The position numbers were made by a program, and so were the translations under genes. The notes under the pieces were generated by a model. The model made no database searches, had not been told where the DNA came from, and saw only the letters and a list, made by a program, of their open reading frames with translations. DNA of 64,000 nucleotides, taken from contig NC_052393.1 in the NCBI RefSeq assembly GCF_009389715.1, positions 4,526,001-4,590,000 on the forward strand, read 5' to 3'. Origin of the DNA: Phoenix dactylifera (Eukaryota; Streptophyta; Magnoliopsida; Arecales; Arecaceae). Shown piece by piece: positions 1-10,572 of the stretch (positions are counted from its first letter, which is position 1; the number at the start of each line of letters is the position of its first letter).

Positions 1-793
1 TTACTTCGTATTGTTGAGATCACTAAGCTATGCGGTAGGTTCATATGGAATGGCTAAGAATATTTGGGACTCCCACTTAGCTTTTGCAACAACTAGAGTT
101 GCCTTTGTTTCTTGAGAGCCCCAACCTCATAGCTTTCTTAGGACAATAGTATATCCGAGGGTGGAGGTAGTGGAGGAGTGGATTTTGTGATCAAATGTTA
201 TGACTTTAGACTCGTCGTAGCTGAAAGACGTCGAATATTTACTCCCATCAAAAGAGAATGATGACCACTTTAGTTTGCGAGGGATGTCCTGACGTAGAGG
301 AGTCTATCAGTCATGTTCTTTTTGGATGCCTATGGATGGCCTAGATTTGGAGGTGTGCTCTCGCTTCACCCAGTATGCCGCAGTTTATGTCATCGACAAA
401 GGACTACTTAGGCCTTCTGAAAGAGTTCTTGCGAAGACCCAGCATTGCGAAGTGGAGTATCAGATGTGCCTATATGGCCTATCATATCTAACTTGACAGA
501 AACATCCGAATTTTTGATAACAGAAGGGTGCATTCGAGGACAGTGGTGGACATAGCATTACTTCGTATTGCTGAGATCACTAAGACTACGCGGTAGGTTC
601 ATCTGGAATGGCTAGGAATATTTGGAACTCCTACTCAGCTTTTGCAGCAACTAGAGTTGCCTTTGTTTCTTGAGAGCCCTAACCCCATAAGTTTCTTAGG
701 ACGATAGTATATCCGAGGGTGGAGGTAGTGAAGGAGTGGACTTTGTGATCAAATGTCATGACTTCAGACTAGTCGTAGCTGGAAGACGACGAA
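1..793 (+). repeat. Direct repeat of about 235 bp (1-236 and 558-793)
   Basis: Both copies begin TTACTTCGTATTG and run almost collinearly for about 235 bp, differing by scattered substitutions and small indels. The copy at 558 lies in the expected LINE order, between the zinc-knuckle part and the RNase H part. The copy at position 1 lies upstream of the zinc-knuckle part, so it belongs to a partial duplication or a second, truncated insertion. Confidence 0.8.
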
Positions 794-1190
794 TATTCAA
801 CGTGACTATCATCGAAGTAGAGCTAATAGCTTTATGAAAGGGCATCACCTATGCCAGGCTAGTTCTAGGTACAGACAAAATTTACCTTGAAAGGAACTTG
901 ACTACATTGATCGAGTGGATTCAAGGCCAGCACAGGTACGATGACGAGCAATCGTTGCTTCGGAATATACACTGACTTTCGAGAGGGTGTAGCTTTGTCC
1001 GAGCCATTCATATCTATTGGAAGGCAAACAGTGTTGCCGACTGGATCGCCTCCAATGCTGCATAACACTTAGAAGGGATCTTTTGGGAGAATCACGAGTC
1101 CGTTCCACTTTCTCTCCATTATTTTTTATCTTTTCTGATCTTATATTCATGCAAGATAAGTGTGAGTTGCTGTTGTATTAAAAAAAATAA
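1..1190 (+). mobile_element. LINE remnant: zinc-knuckle and RNase H 3' end
   Basis: This is decayed 3' sequence of a plant LINE. Around 270-360 the plus strand encodes a CxxC...H...C-like patch followed by a conserved hydrophobic stretch (ISHVLFGC), as in the zf-RVT domain after LINE reverse transcriptase. At about 1018-1050 it reads KANSVADWIAS, the typical end of the RVT_3-type RNase H domain. The same bases recur at 8222-8248, which supports a repeat family. The body is broken by many stops and frame changes and ends in an A-rich tail at about 1179-1190. The window starts inside the element, so its 5' part is not seen. Family assignment rests on the motifs. Confidence 0.7.
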
Positions 1191-3932
1191 ATAGAGAGAG
1201 TGGGGATGGGGATGTCTGAAATTTAATTATCGAGAATAAACTCCTAAGTGAACCACTTGGGACTCAAATCTAGAATTCTCTACCTTTGAGAGAGAGGGGT
1301 TGCCACCATTGATTCACTACTCAGTTCCCAGATACAAATAATGACGAGCAAAAGGCTATATTTCATGTTCTCATTATAGTAATCATAATGCTCAGTTTGC
1401 AACTTCAAACGCCAATCACCAAAAGGCCATATTTCAAATTCCCATGTCAGGAACCATCACGGGCATTCCATCATTTGTGAATGACTGGTACTTTCTAGAA
1501 TCATCACGGGATTTATTGAAGCATAACCAAAGATATTTGCTTTTCCTAAACCTATCCAAACCGGGTTCTGGCTCAGAGAAATTAGACCCTTCACCATGTG
1601 ATACTTTCAATGGCTCCATATTCTTTTCCTCTGTTCTCTTGGCTGTAATTGTGTATATACTTATCCTGCTTTTAATAAAATTTGAGGAGGTTTTTTTTTT
1701 TTTTTTTGGGTACAATAGCTACTTACACAGATCTAAGTCGAAAAAAAAAGATAGCATAAAGATGGAGAAGCAATTACATGACGTATTCAAAAGATCTCGT
1801 TCAAATATTGGACAGCAAAAAAGCGATCTAATTTGCGACTCTGTTCGTCTTCTGGTACACTTGCATGGCCGAAAAGCGCTGCACTCCCCCTCTCCCTTCA
1901 GAAAGCTCTTCACTTTCCTCATCTTTGCACTCAATAAATAACAATAATAATAAATAAATAGACTCAAACTGAAGAGATTTCAGCGGTCACTTAGATAAAA
2001 GTCCATTCCCCACCCCCTACTTACCATAACAACTTACCACAACTAAACTTGCTCTACAAACAAAGATCTCCATGTCCAGGATGATGCCATACAATGCACC
2101 ACCCCTCAAAAAGAAAGGAAATAAAGACAAAAAAAAAAGAAAAAAAAAGACGATGAAACCGTGCATTGTGTTTCAAAGATGCATAAAGACCTGGAAGATC
2201 TTCTAGGTGTGCCTGTCATCAAAAAGATTATAGGAAAAGATTCCAAGCAGTTTCTGCATTATAAGATTAGGAACCAATGATCATAACCTTGCGTGCAACT
2301 TAAAGCTTCTAAGATCATTTTAAATTTTTTGATAGATCGTATCTAAAAACAAAAGGAGTCGTCTATTATAAATCAACCTGTCAAACGTAGATGCAATGTG
2401 CATTTGTTAAACTGTTCAAATTTCTATTAGTAAATATGTTAATTAGGCATAAGCATCCCTTTGCAAATCAAACTGGACCTGGACTTGGGGTTTGTCCGGC
2501 CCGTTAGGAGAAGAAAACAAAGTAGACCAATTTATCCAGTTCCATAATTAACCGATCAGACGGAGGATTGCAGCATCCGTACTTCCACTCAGGAACCAAA
2601 ACCAGGTGCGACGGCGAGAGTATTGCATTGCTGGTCCCAGAAAGGAGTGAAGGACCTCTCGTTATAGAGCAAGCCTCGTGTGCGCGCGTGTTAACAGAGC
2701 AAAAGTCAAAAGAGCCCCTATCTCCAAATTTTATCAAGATCAACTTCATAGATAAGTCCTACAAGACGGCAGGAGAAAAAAATTGCAAACTTTGTTATTA
2801 GAAGCTCAAACTCCAGAATAATCACTATTAGAGACTGCCAAGGATAAATCCGACAAGACAGCAGGAGAAAAAAAATGCGAACTTTATTAATAGAAGCTCG
2901 AACTCCAAAATAATCGCTACTGGAAGCTGCCTGTTATTTGATACCTCAATTTCGAAGACAAAATTGAGGACGGTCTCGGCGGCATGCTTTGCAGAAGAAA
3001 AATATTCTTGAAGATGACTCTACGACGATCATTGAATAAATCCCACAGATGGAATCGACAATTACCATCCATTGCTGAAAGTAATTTGTGATGGGAATGA
3101 CTAATGAAGCGCAAATTAGGTGGTATTTTTTGTCACCAACTACTCAGAGAACCGTTTGCAGGTGCTCTACGTCACATATTACTTTTTTATTTTTTTAAAT
3201 ATATCTGTATACATTATTTATATATATAATATTTAAAAAAAATCAAAAGAAAAGAAAAGAAAGAAAACAGCAGCAAGGAGCTGCAGTTAATGGGAGTAAA
3301 TAGCGAGCAGGAGCTGAAAAGCCCAAGCCCTCAAGCACCGACGCGTAGCTATTCCGAGGTGGGGCCTAGCAACCTAGAGTCCAAAGACGCCAGGATCGCC
3401 TATGCCCCGCTTTCTTTTGGCACCATCCCTGGAGCACAGCGGCACAAAAGCAAATCTTTTTGCCACTTTTTTACAATTGCATCCCATCAAAGGAGAGGGC
3501 GATGATGGCTGGAGCCCCCGGGACCCACACAACCCAAACGGACGTAACGTCCCGTCCGGTCCCCGACGGTGCCCCATCTTTTTCACGCACAGGCATCCCT
3601 CCCTCATCCTCCCCCTCCCCACTGCCATTTGGAGAAACACCAACACCACCACCACCACCATTATGGCACCAAAACAAAAGCAATAGAGCAAAGAAAAGAG
3701 TATCAAGCTTGTCCCCATTCACAATATATACAGACATTGATATAATAATATACATGGAAAAAGAGAGACAGAGAGGCATACAATTGGTGGTGGGAAGGGG
3801 AAGATCTGAATCGTGTTCTTAGGTCATTACTATATCTGCGCAAATTTAGGAACAGGAGGATATATAGGTCGGAGAAGGGCGTGAGAGCTCTTTGCAGCAG
3901 AATGCTCCCTCCCTCCCTTTTCTCGTTCTTTC
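1191..3932. other. Intergenic, 3' flank of the FD-like gene
   Basis: No gene is recognised. The open frames here are short, overlap on both strands and look random, and homopolymer A/T runs are frequent. The only clear structure is a 92 bp tandem duplication at 2751-2933, listed separately. The last few hundred bases before 3933 probably hold the FD-like 3' UTR, but no cleavage signal stands out. Confidence 0.6.
2751..2933. repeat. 92 bp tandem duplication
   Basis: Two adjacent units, 2751-2842 and 2843-2933, both begin GATAAGTCC/GATAAATCC and contain ACAAGAC.GCAGGAGAAAAAAA, then a segment ending in GACTGCC/AGCTGCC. They differ by roughly one base in ten. No function is suggested. Confidence 0.8.
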
Positions 3933-5083
3933 TCAAAATGGGGCTGACGAGCTTCTTTTGAGGGCGATTCTGTTTGGCAGCTGAGCAGCCATTGCCAAAC
4001 GTAGCTGCCCACAACACAACCAACCTCGGCATAAATAAATAATAATTTGTACAGGAATGAATGAATGAATGAATGAATGTTTTCATATTTAAAGAGAGAG
4101 ATTGGTGATGCTACATAATATTAGTATTGTTTTTAGCAACGTTACCTCCTCTAGCTGTTTCTTTAGCTTGGCGTTCTCCTCCACCAGATGTGCAACCTCT
4201 AGCTCCAGTTCAGTTGTGTAAGCCTGCTCCAAATTTAGTGACTTCTATTTCATATCTTCTCAACCTAGTCCTCTCTATATAAAATAAAGCAGAGAGAATA
4301 GGAAGAAGAAAGAGTAAGGGCTGAAGAGGACAGAGGATCTGCCTGCTTCCGGGCGCGGGATCGGGCGGCGGACTCGCGGTTCTTGATCATGCGCTTGTGG
4401 CGGCGGTCGCCGCCAATGACCGGGACGTCCGGCATCATCCGCTTCCTGGAGCAGAAGGAGAAGAGCCCGGCGGGTGACGGGGGGCCGATGACGGCGTCGG
4501 AGAACGAAGGGGACATAAAAGGCCCGCCGTGCACGTTGTTGTTGTTGCTGCTGCTGTTGATGGCCTGGCAATTGACTCGAGAGCCGTTGGAATTGGAGCT
4601 GGAGCCGGAGTGGCCGGTTATCCGGGCACACCCACAGCGTCCGCCGCCGCCGCCCAGGCACTGGAGCTCGAGGCCGGAGCTGAGGCTGAGGGCGGTGGGG
4701 GGAAGGAGGGGGGGCGGGGGAGGAAGGGGGATGTCCTCGACGGCGGCGTCCGCCGGGGCAACGGTGGAGCAGGGGCCGGAGAGGAAGTCTTGGAGGATCA
4801 TGGCCCGGTGGTGATGGTGGTGGTGGTGAGGATGGGAGTGCTGCTCCAGAAGAGAAGCGAGGGGCCTCTCATGGTGGAGGGTGGTGAGGTTGATGTCTTT
4901 CCACACCTCCTCCATGTTCCTCCTCCTTGGGGTCTGGGGGAGGATGGAGGAGGTGGAGGAAGGAGAAGATCTTGAGGAAGAGGAGGAGGACACTATCCTA
5001 CTACTACCCCCATGTCCACAACTGCTGTTATTGTTGCTGTTCTTCTTCTTGTTGCTATGCTTGTCGAGTCCTGACGACCACAT
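3933..5083 (-). CDS. FD: FD-like bZIP transcription factor (florigen partner)
   Basis: Three exons join to 296 aa: 5083-4343, 4223-4146 and 4004-3933. The chosen start gives MWSSG, the usual FD N-terminus; an in-frame ATG 56 codons upstream would add an untypical leader. Exon 1 carries the FD-family motif MEEVWKDINL (residues 57-66), MILQDFL (95-101) and the basic region ending KNRESAARSRARKQ (to 247), with the N-x7-R signature. Exon 2 encodes the zipper; Leu253, 260, 267 and 274 form exact heptads, the last in exon 3, which confirms the joins. The protein ends RSSSAPF, the SAP motif whose Ser293 would be phosphorylated to bind 14-3-3 and FT at the shoot apex. Intron 1 starts with GC instead of GT. 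Long Ser, His and Pro runs make the N-terminal half low-complexity. That it acts in flowering is inferred from the family. Confidence 0.93.
4224..4342 (-). other. Candidate GC-AG intron (FD-like intron 1)
   Basis: On the minus strand exon 1 ends at CAG (4345-4343), immediately followed by GCAGATCC. The acceptor is GGAGCAG before GCTTAC at 4223. Only this pairing joins the basic region to the leucine zipper in register. The nearest GT downstream would shift the frame and destroy the zipper. The 119 bp size is normal for a plant intron. Confidence 0.75.
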
Positions 5084-5503
5084 CACAAGAGAAAGGGGCA
5101 GAAGAAGAAGAAGAAGAACTCGAGAAGACGAAGGAAAAGGAGGAGGAAGGCTTTTAATTTGTAGGGTCGTTGTTGCGATGGTGAAATGAAAGATGGAGTG
5201 GACAGGGGAGTCACAGTTACTCAGAGTGAATGAGTGGCGTTTGTTGATCAACTGAGTTGCGCTCTGTTCTTCCCTCTCCCGGAGACCTCACCTTCTCTCC
5301 TTTTTTTTTTTCCCCCCCAAAAAAAAGTTATTTCCAGTACGAAAGTACGCAAGCACACGTGCTCGACGCATTTGCAGCGTCCACTATGCCTCCACTCGCT
5401 AATTCATATATGATGCAAAGCATCTGTATCAAATACAGCGTCGCGTCTCATATACTGCTCATTATTTGAGAGTTTTCCTGTAAATTCAGTAGACTTCTTC
5501 TTC

Positions 5504-5593
<90 letters not shown>

Positions 5594-6439
5594 TAATGAT
5601 GTATCCGATTACGTGTGAGTAGCCGATTTACCAAAAAAATAAAAATAAAAATATCGGCTTACCATTGTTAGCTTATTTGGAAAGGTTAAACCAGCTGATA
5701 AATGAAAAATAATCAAATTTAGCTATACTTCGACAAAAAAATCTACTAACAACCTATCCAGTTTGAAACTAAGAGAAAAACAACAAAGATAGTCGAATTT
5801 TATTTAGCGAAAGATTCTCTGAATTATAAGTCAAATAAAAATTTTAAGAAATAACGCTACCATAAAAATAGTGGAGCAAGAGTGTTGGTATTGATTATAT
5901 AAAGTAATTATTGGGTAACAATTATCGGCACATTATATGTATATAATGGGATTTAATTGCATATGTTAAGCTGGTGATCGCTTAATTATGCAAGATAAGT
6001 TAGACCTATTCTGCATCATGCTAATAGATGAGTAGGATTATAATCATCTTTTTAGTGTGTTTTAACTGCCTTAAATATATTTTTATTAAGGGATACGTGC
6101 CCGTTGCTGGTGATCGTCTGTTCAGATGGAAAGCTCGATGGACAACATTAACCACTACGATCCGTGCGAGTTCACGAATCCAGGCCACATCAAGTAGAAA
6201 TACGCCAGTAGAGAGAGGAACAGCGGGTAGGATGTGTGACGGATTGAGCTATTAATTGCTGATTGATGGGTTTGAAGGGAGTTTAAAGAGAGGGTGACGG
6301 GTGCGGCCATTAGCTAGTTGCGACGTGGCAGTAACGGAAAAAGGGAACGGGATCGAGAAACCCCGTCCACCCCGGATTTGATGGATCAGTGTGGAATGCT
6401 GCTAGGTAACAAGAGAATATTTGACAGTTTTATTGTGCT
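5084..6439. other. FD-like upstream region with a long (TA)n tract
   Basis: This is the promoter side of the FD-like gene. The first 200 bp (5084-5320) are strongly pyrimidine/purine biased and probably include the 5' UTR. The (TA)n array follows at 5507-5592. Beyond it the sequence is AT-rich with no recognisable gene; the small frame at 6028-6255 has no support. Confidence 0.55.
5507..5592. repeat. (TA)n microsatellite, about 43 units
   Basis: An uninterrupted TA dinucleotide tract lies about 425 bp upstream of the FD-like start codon. Tracts of this kind are length-variable and can extrude cruciforms. Confidence 0.97.
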
Positions 6440-6900
6440 GGTTTGGTTCGCTCGGAGCTTTTTTTTTTTTTTTTTAATATAATTATTAAAAAATAAATTT
6501 TTAAGAATAAGATGCCTAGAAAAATATTTTTAGCATATTTGGTTAACCATAGAAAGGTGACAAATTTTCAAAATATTTATATTTGGTTGGCCATCTAATT
6601 TTCTGAAAAAATTATGTATAATTTCTATTATGCCCTTAATAAAAATTAGGTCTTTAATGTATTTTTAATGCTTCTTTAATGTTAAAGGACTTTTTTGGAA
6701 AAAAATAAAAATGGGGTGATTCCCGCTATGTTTCTCATGGGAAAGATTTTCCCATGAAATGTGGGAATCATATTTCCATGGAAATACAACTTTTCCATTT
6801 CTTTCCTTTGAAAACTCCAATCAAACAAGAAGCATCTCATTACTTTCCCGTTGATCACACTTTCTCCCCTTTCTTTTTTCGCGAACCAAACGAGCCCATA
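6440..6900. mobile_element. MITE-like repeat, copy A
   Basis: The block opens with a GGTTTGGTTCGC segment near 6439 and closes with GCGAACCAAACGAGCCC near 6882-6898, forming an imperfect terminal inverted repeat. Its interior is AT-rich, including CTGAAAAAATTATGTATAA and GGACTTTTTTGGAAAAA, and recurs closely at 43074-43480 and more distantly at 39670-40190. The ends resemble Tourist-type (PIF/Harbinger) MITEs, but I could not fix a target duplication. Confidence 0.65.
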
Positions 6901-7109
6901 GAGGAAAACCCAAAAAAGGCAGGTGACGGGCGATCGTAATCTGTTATCTTCTGTTAGTGCACGTCCGTGCCGTCGCTGAAAGCCGTGAGATACGACTGCT
7001 CCACAATATTTACGATATTTTAAAAAAATATATTTTTTATTAGGTTATATATGTCTAAAAAAATAAGAATAATGTTACAGCTTATCACTCCAAAAAAAAA
7101 TATTTTAAT

Positions 7110-7409
7110 CTTGGAGAATGACTCGGCCACAGTCATCAATTAGATTCAAAGAAATATAAGGGTCGCTGTCGGTGGCCATCCATTGCTTCGTGACATCTAA
7201 ATGATGGTGAAGAATGAAGGTGTTATCCAGACTAAGCAATAAGGCTGCGAACTGAATGACCACTTATGTGGCCAACCACGTCGGCAGTACCGTGTGGACA
7301 GGGGACGAGAAGCTACTTCAGAAGTTTCGTGATATTTTATTTTCTAACTTTATTAGGTACATTCGTATACGCGTTGTATGAAGTGCTGTTGTAAAAACAA
7401 AAAAAACCC
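7110..7409 (+). mobile_element. LINE 3'-end remnant
   Basis: GAGAATGACTCGGCCAC near 7110 matches the RNase H segment encoding DSATVI that also occurs near 51830. Further along, a decayed C-terminal region leads to TACATTCGTATACG and an A-rich tail at about 7392-7408, mirroring the end of the LINE at 51740-52147. Stops interrupt every frame. Confidence 0.6.
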
Positions 7410-8039
7410 ACATAAGTGACTTTTCTCTTTTGCACCCTATAATTTTTTCTGGTGGGCTATACACTCACGTATGTAGTGTATGAGTCTTGGTTGTATCAAT
7501 AATAATAATAAAAAAAAACAGAGGAAGATTTTATCCTCTCCATCGTATGTATAACATAATCTACTTACGTATGCTGTTGTTGTACATGATATGGGGGGCT
7601 CTCTGTGGTACTGTGGGAGCAGTGTATGAGCCGAGGGTGACACCGAAAAGATTGAGTTCGTACATTTTGGAGGTGTGTGAGAAGGGACTCGTGCTGAGGG
7701 GTAGGGTAGGCATGCTTAATGTGGAGGCCTAAAGCACCTAAATTGGAGCTCAATGAAAGGCTATCTCTCCCATTTAGGGAGAGACCAGAACCCACTTAAC
7801 GAGACATTGGACAAATAGATAGTGCCTGCCCTTCTCTCACAGCCTATCCCAGTCCATAAATCCTATCAAGGCCCCGACACCCACTTTCTCCACCTCTCTT
7901 TTTTGGCCGGTAGCATTCCGCTTTGGTCACTTTTGTACAGACCGGACATGAATAAAACAATATCTAAAGGATCTGGTACATAATTTTTTTTATAGTTAGA
8001 ACATCTAGTTCATATGTAGTGCTCCAAGTGCAAGCACAT
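7410..8039. other. Intergenic, nothing recognised
   Basis: The open frames at 7437-7795 overlap on both strands and show no protein family. No RNA gene or structured repeat is seen. Confidence 0.5.
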
Positions 8040-8401
8040 TCAAGAGAGGTGTATGAGAAAAGAATAGGCGGCAAAGGTTGCATTGCTCAAGAAAGACCCC
8101 TCTCTGGTGTTTGAGTGGGTTTGAAGAATGGATAGCTATGAAAATGGACATCCTTTTATTCATGAGACTCGCAGATTGATACAGGAGATGAGCTATTTTC
8201 AGGCTCTATATGTGTTCCGAAAGGCGAACAGTGTTGCCGACTGGATCGTCTCCTTTATTACCCGGCATTCCGACAAAATCATCTGAACCTCCATAGGAGA
8301 TTTTACCTCATCCATTGTACTCTTTACTTTCTTTTGATCTTATAGAATGTACTCACGTTAGAGCTACATAAAATTGTCGTTTTCACAAACAAAAAAAAAA
8401 G
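8040..8401 (+). mobile_element. LINE 3'-end remnant
   Basis: Positions 8215-8270 read FRKANSVADWIVSFITRHSD, the end of an RVT_3 RNase H domain, and share AACAGTGTTGCCGACTGGAT with 1028-1047. The tail CACAAACAAAAAAAAAA ends at about 8400. The upstream limit is uncertain, and stops interrupt the frame before the motif. Confidence 0.65.
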
Positions 8402-8823
8402 AGAGGTTAATGCGTTGCTCTTACTATGGATACGTTTTCTCTTTTTCATTGATCATAGTTCGAGATTGATGCGACATACATCAACTGCCCTATATATTTG
8501 GGTGGGGCAACTTGATTAACTTACTTAAACTTTAAAACATTGTACATGAAAATCCAAAACAATGAGGCATTTTACTCATTTTAAAACGAACAAATGAAAT
8601 CTTACAATAACTAGTAACAGTTTCACAATGGTATGTATTATAATTGACTAGAGTCATCGTCATCCAATCCCTCTATTGCTTAAAAGGGTCTCAATCAAGC
8701 ATCACACAATTCCTGCTTGGCCAGGGAGTGTCCCTGTATAATTGATTATTCTCAACTTTTATATACGAAGGAATCTCATTCTTATCTTCTTAGTTGATTA
8801 AGATGCTTACTTGTCGCATTCCT
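8402..8823. other. Intergenic, nothing recognised
   Basis: This is AT-rich spacer between a LINE tail and the miniature LTR element. No coding signal was seen. Confidence 0.5.
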
Positions 8824-9052
8824 TATAAAAAAATATAAAATATTAATAAATCTATCTTATTTTATAAGTTTAAATTTTTGGGATAAGTGGTGATTTTAAC
8901 ATGGTATCAGAGCAGAGGTCCTGAGTTCGAACCTCGTCTCCGCACAAAAAAGAAAGTCTGGCCCACATGTGATGGGGAGTATAAGAAAATCTATAAATAA
9001 ATCTATCTTATCCTATAAGAGTAAGCTTTTGGGACAAGTGGTGATTTTAACA
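8824..9052 (+). mobile_element. Miniature LTR retrotransposon (SMART/TRIM type)
   Basis: Two direct repeats, 8824-8901 (78 bp) and 8980-9052 (73 bp), both run from TATAA to GGTGATTTTAACA. Immediately after the first copy comes TGGTATCAGAGC (8902-8913), a perfect primer-binding site for the 3' end of initiator tRNA-Met. Directly before the second copy lies GATGGGGAG (8971-8979), a polypurine tract. The flanks TTCCT and ATCCT (8819-8823, 9053-9057) are a near-perfect 5 bp target duplication. There is no coding capacity, so any movement would have depended on another element's enzymes. At 229 bp in total it is extremely small. The LTRs begin TA instead of the usual TG. Confidence 0.85.
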
Positions 9053-9769
9053 ATCCTCAAAGCTCAATGAAAGGCTGGTCTTAAACTTATCAAGCTGTGC
9101 ACAAGAGAGAGACCCTACTCGAGCAAGCTAGTCAGTACCTTCTCTTTTGGTACATGATCTAATCAGCACTTCAAACAAACCTTGTATCAAGGTCAAAAAT
9201 AAACAGTATTTTCACAAATAAAAGACCACTCCACCTAATTTCTGTAGTCCAACTAGGTTGGCTACAAGATGGGGGACATGAGGTGGAGTCCAAAGAAGTG
9301 TACCCAAATCTTTGAAAAGAGGAGTTTTAAGATTTCCCAATTGTTGTCCTAGCCAGGGGTCAACATTCTACCAGTGACAAAGAAAGAAAGAGCACATCAC
9401 GTAGTAACAACAAACCAATGGGCCATAATTCGTAGGAAAGTTCATCATCATGTGTGCCCTAAAAAAATGTTACATGGATTCATTAGCCTCCGGTAATTCG
9501 TTGTAGATTTGAGATAGAGCTAGTAAATAGTAAAAGAGATATCATCCAACTTGGATAAGGTAGGATATTGCTGTGCGTTTACAATAATCTATGCAAGCCA
9601 AAATCATGAAATGATCTTATCAGAATTGGATGGTTTGTTCTGAAAAAGAACTCGAGAACGGACATGCTTTCCATTGCCTGCTTAAACTCTTTGTAGAATA
9701 TATATGGTATACATCAGAATGATACAAGTTATTGGAAATGAGATGGTCCTCTAAATTCAAAACGTAATG

Positions 9770-9838
<69 letters not shown>

Positions 9839-10206
9839 CGCGCGCGTGCACGTGTATGTCTGGGAAAGAGGTAAAAGATAAAAGCAAGGAAAGGTAGGGA
9901 ATTAGTTGAGTACAAATGTACAATGCATTTTTAGCTCCACAAGTTAAAACCGTGACACGTACAATGCATGCAAAAAGTATTGCACGAGTACATTGAATGG
10001 GGAGATCCGTAAAGGCCGTGAATACTTTATGGTATTCTAAAGTCAGAACAAAATAAAAATTAGTGTACGTCATTCGTTCAAAATTTGATCCAAGTTGTTC
10101 CATGCAATGTGCAAACTAAGGCGCTATATTATGATTGATCATGTGGCATGTATCCATTTATTTTAGCAATCTAGAATCTTACTTAGAAGGAAAAAAAAAG
10201 AGCTAG
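9053..10206. other. Intergenic with a compound microsatellite
   Basis: No gene is recognised. The frame at 9729-10103 on the minus strand is largely a translation of the dinucleotide repeat and should not be called a protein. Confidence 0.55.
9772..9847. repeat. (AT)n followed by (GC)n
   Basis: About 30 AT units pass directly into a short alternating GC run ending CGCGCGTGCACGTG. Alternating purine-pyrimidine tracts of this sort can adopt non-B DNA forms. Confidence 0.95.
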
Positions 10207-10572
10207 TTAGAAAATATTATTTATAATATTTTTCGATCTAATATTAGTACTCAAAAGCATCTATATAGATTCTCACATATTAGGTATTCTTACGTATTTT
10301 CTCTATTTAAAAATTATGACATCTTCACTAGGTTAACTGTTCGAATCTATTCAAAGCTAATTGTAAGTATCATCAATCTAATCTCAAATATCACGATCAA
10401 CTCATGATCAGTCCGTAATGAATCCATGTTGGAGTGTTTCTCAATTCACACCAGGTTATTGGTCGGATTCATTCTAATAGCATTGGTATCACCCAAAAAT
10501 ATTGTTCGAAAGGTATTATATAAATTTTTTTGATACTTATTAATACTTAAAATCTTGGCATGGATCCTTACA
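10207..10572 (-). mobile_element. Degenerate TRIM element, relative of 52598-53035
   Basis: The right part, about 10491-10572, aligns with the LTR at 52899-53035: CACCCAAAA, then TCGAAAGGTATTAT, and the shared end GGATCCTTACA. It lacks roughly 40 bp from the middle of that LTR. Just left of it, the minus strand reads TGATACCAATGC, a decayed tRNA-Met primer site. The internal part shares TTCGAATCTATTCAAA and ATGATCAGTCC-like segments with the better-preserved copy. The left LTR is recognisable only in short blocks. Confidence 0.7.

Noticed and set aside
1444..1941. 165-codon plus-strand frame
   Set aside because: It runs through poly-T and poly-A tracts (Phe and Lys runs) and resembles no family.
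4383..5189. Several plus-strand frames opposite FD-like exon 1
   Set aside because: They arise from the low-complexity Ser/His/Pro coding repeats on the other strand.
5084..5251. In-frame upstream ATG extending the FD-like protein by 56 residues
   Set aside because: The extension is hydrophobic/low-complexity and unlike FD proteins, whose N-terminus is MWSS.
8902..8938. Possible tRNA-derived SINE because of GAGTTCGAACCTC next to TGGTATCAGAGC
   Set aside because: The flanking direct repeats, polypurine tract and target duplication show a miniature LTR element; TGGTATCAGAGC is its primer site.
9729..10103. 124-codon minus-strand frame
   Set aside because: A large part is an Ile-Tyr repeat translated from the (AT)n tract.
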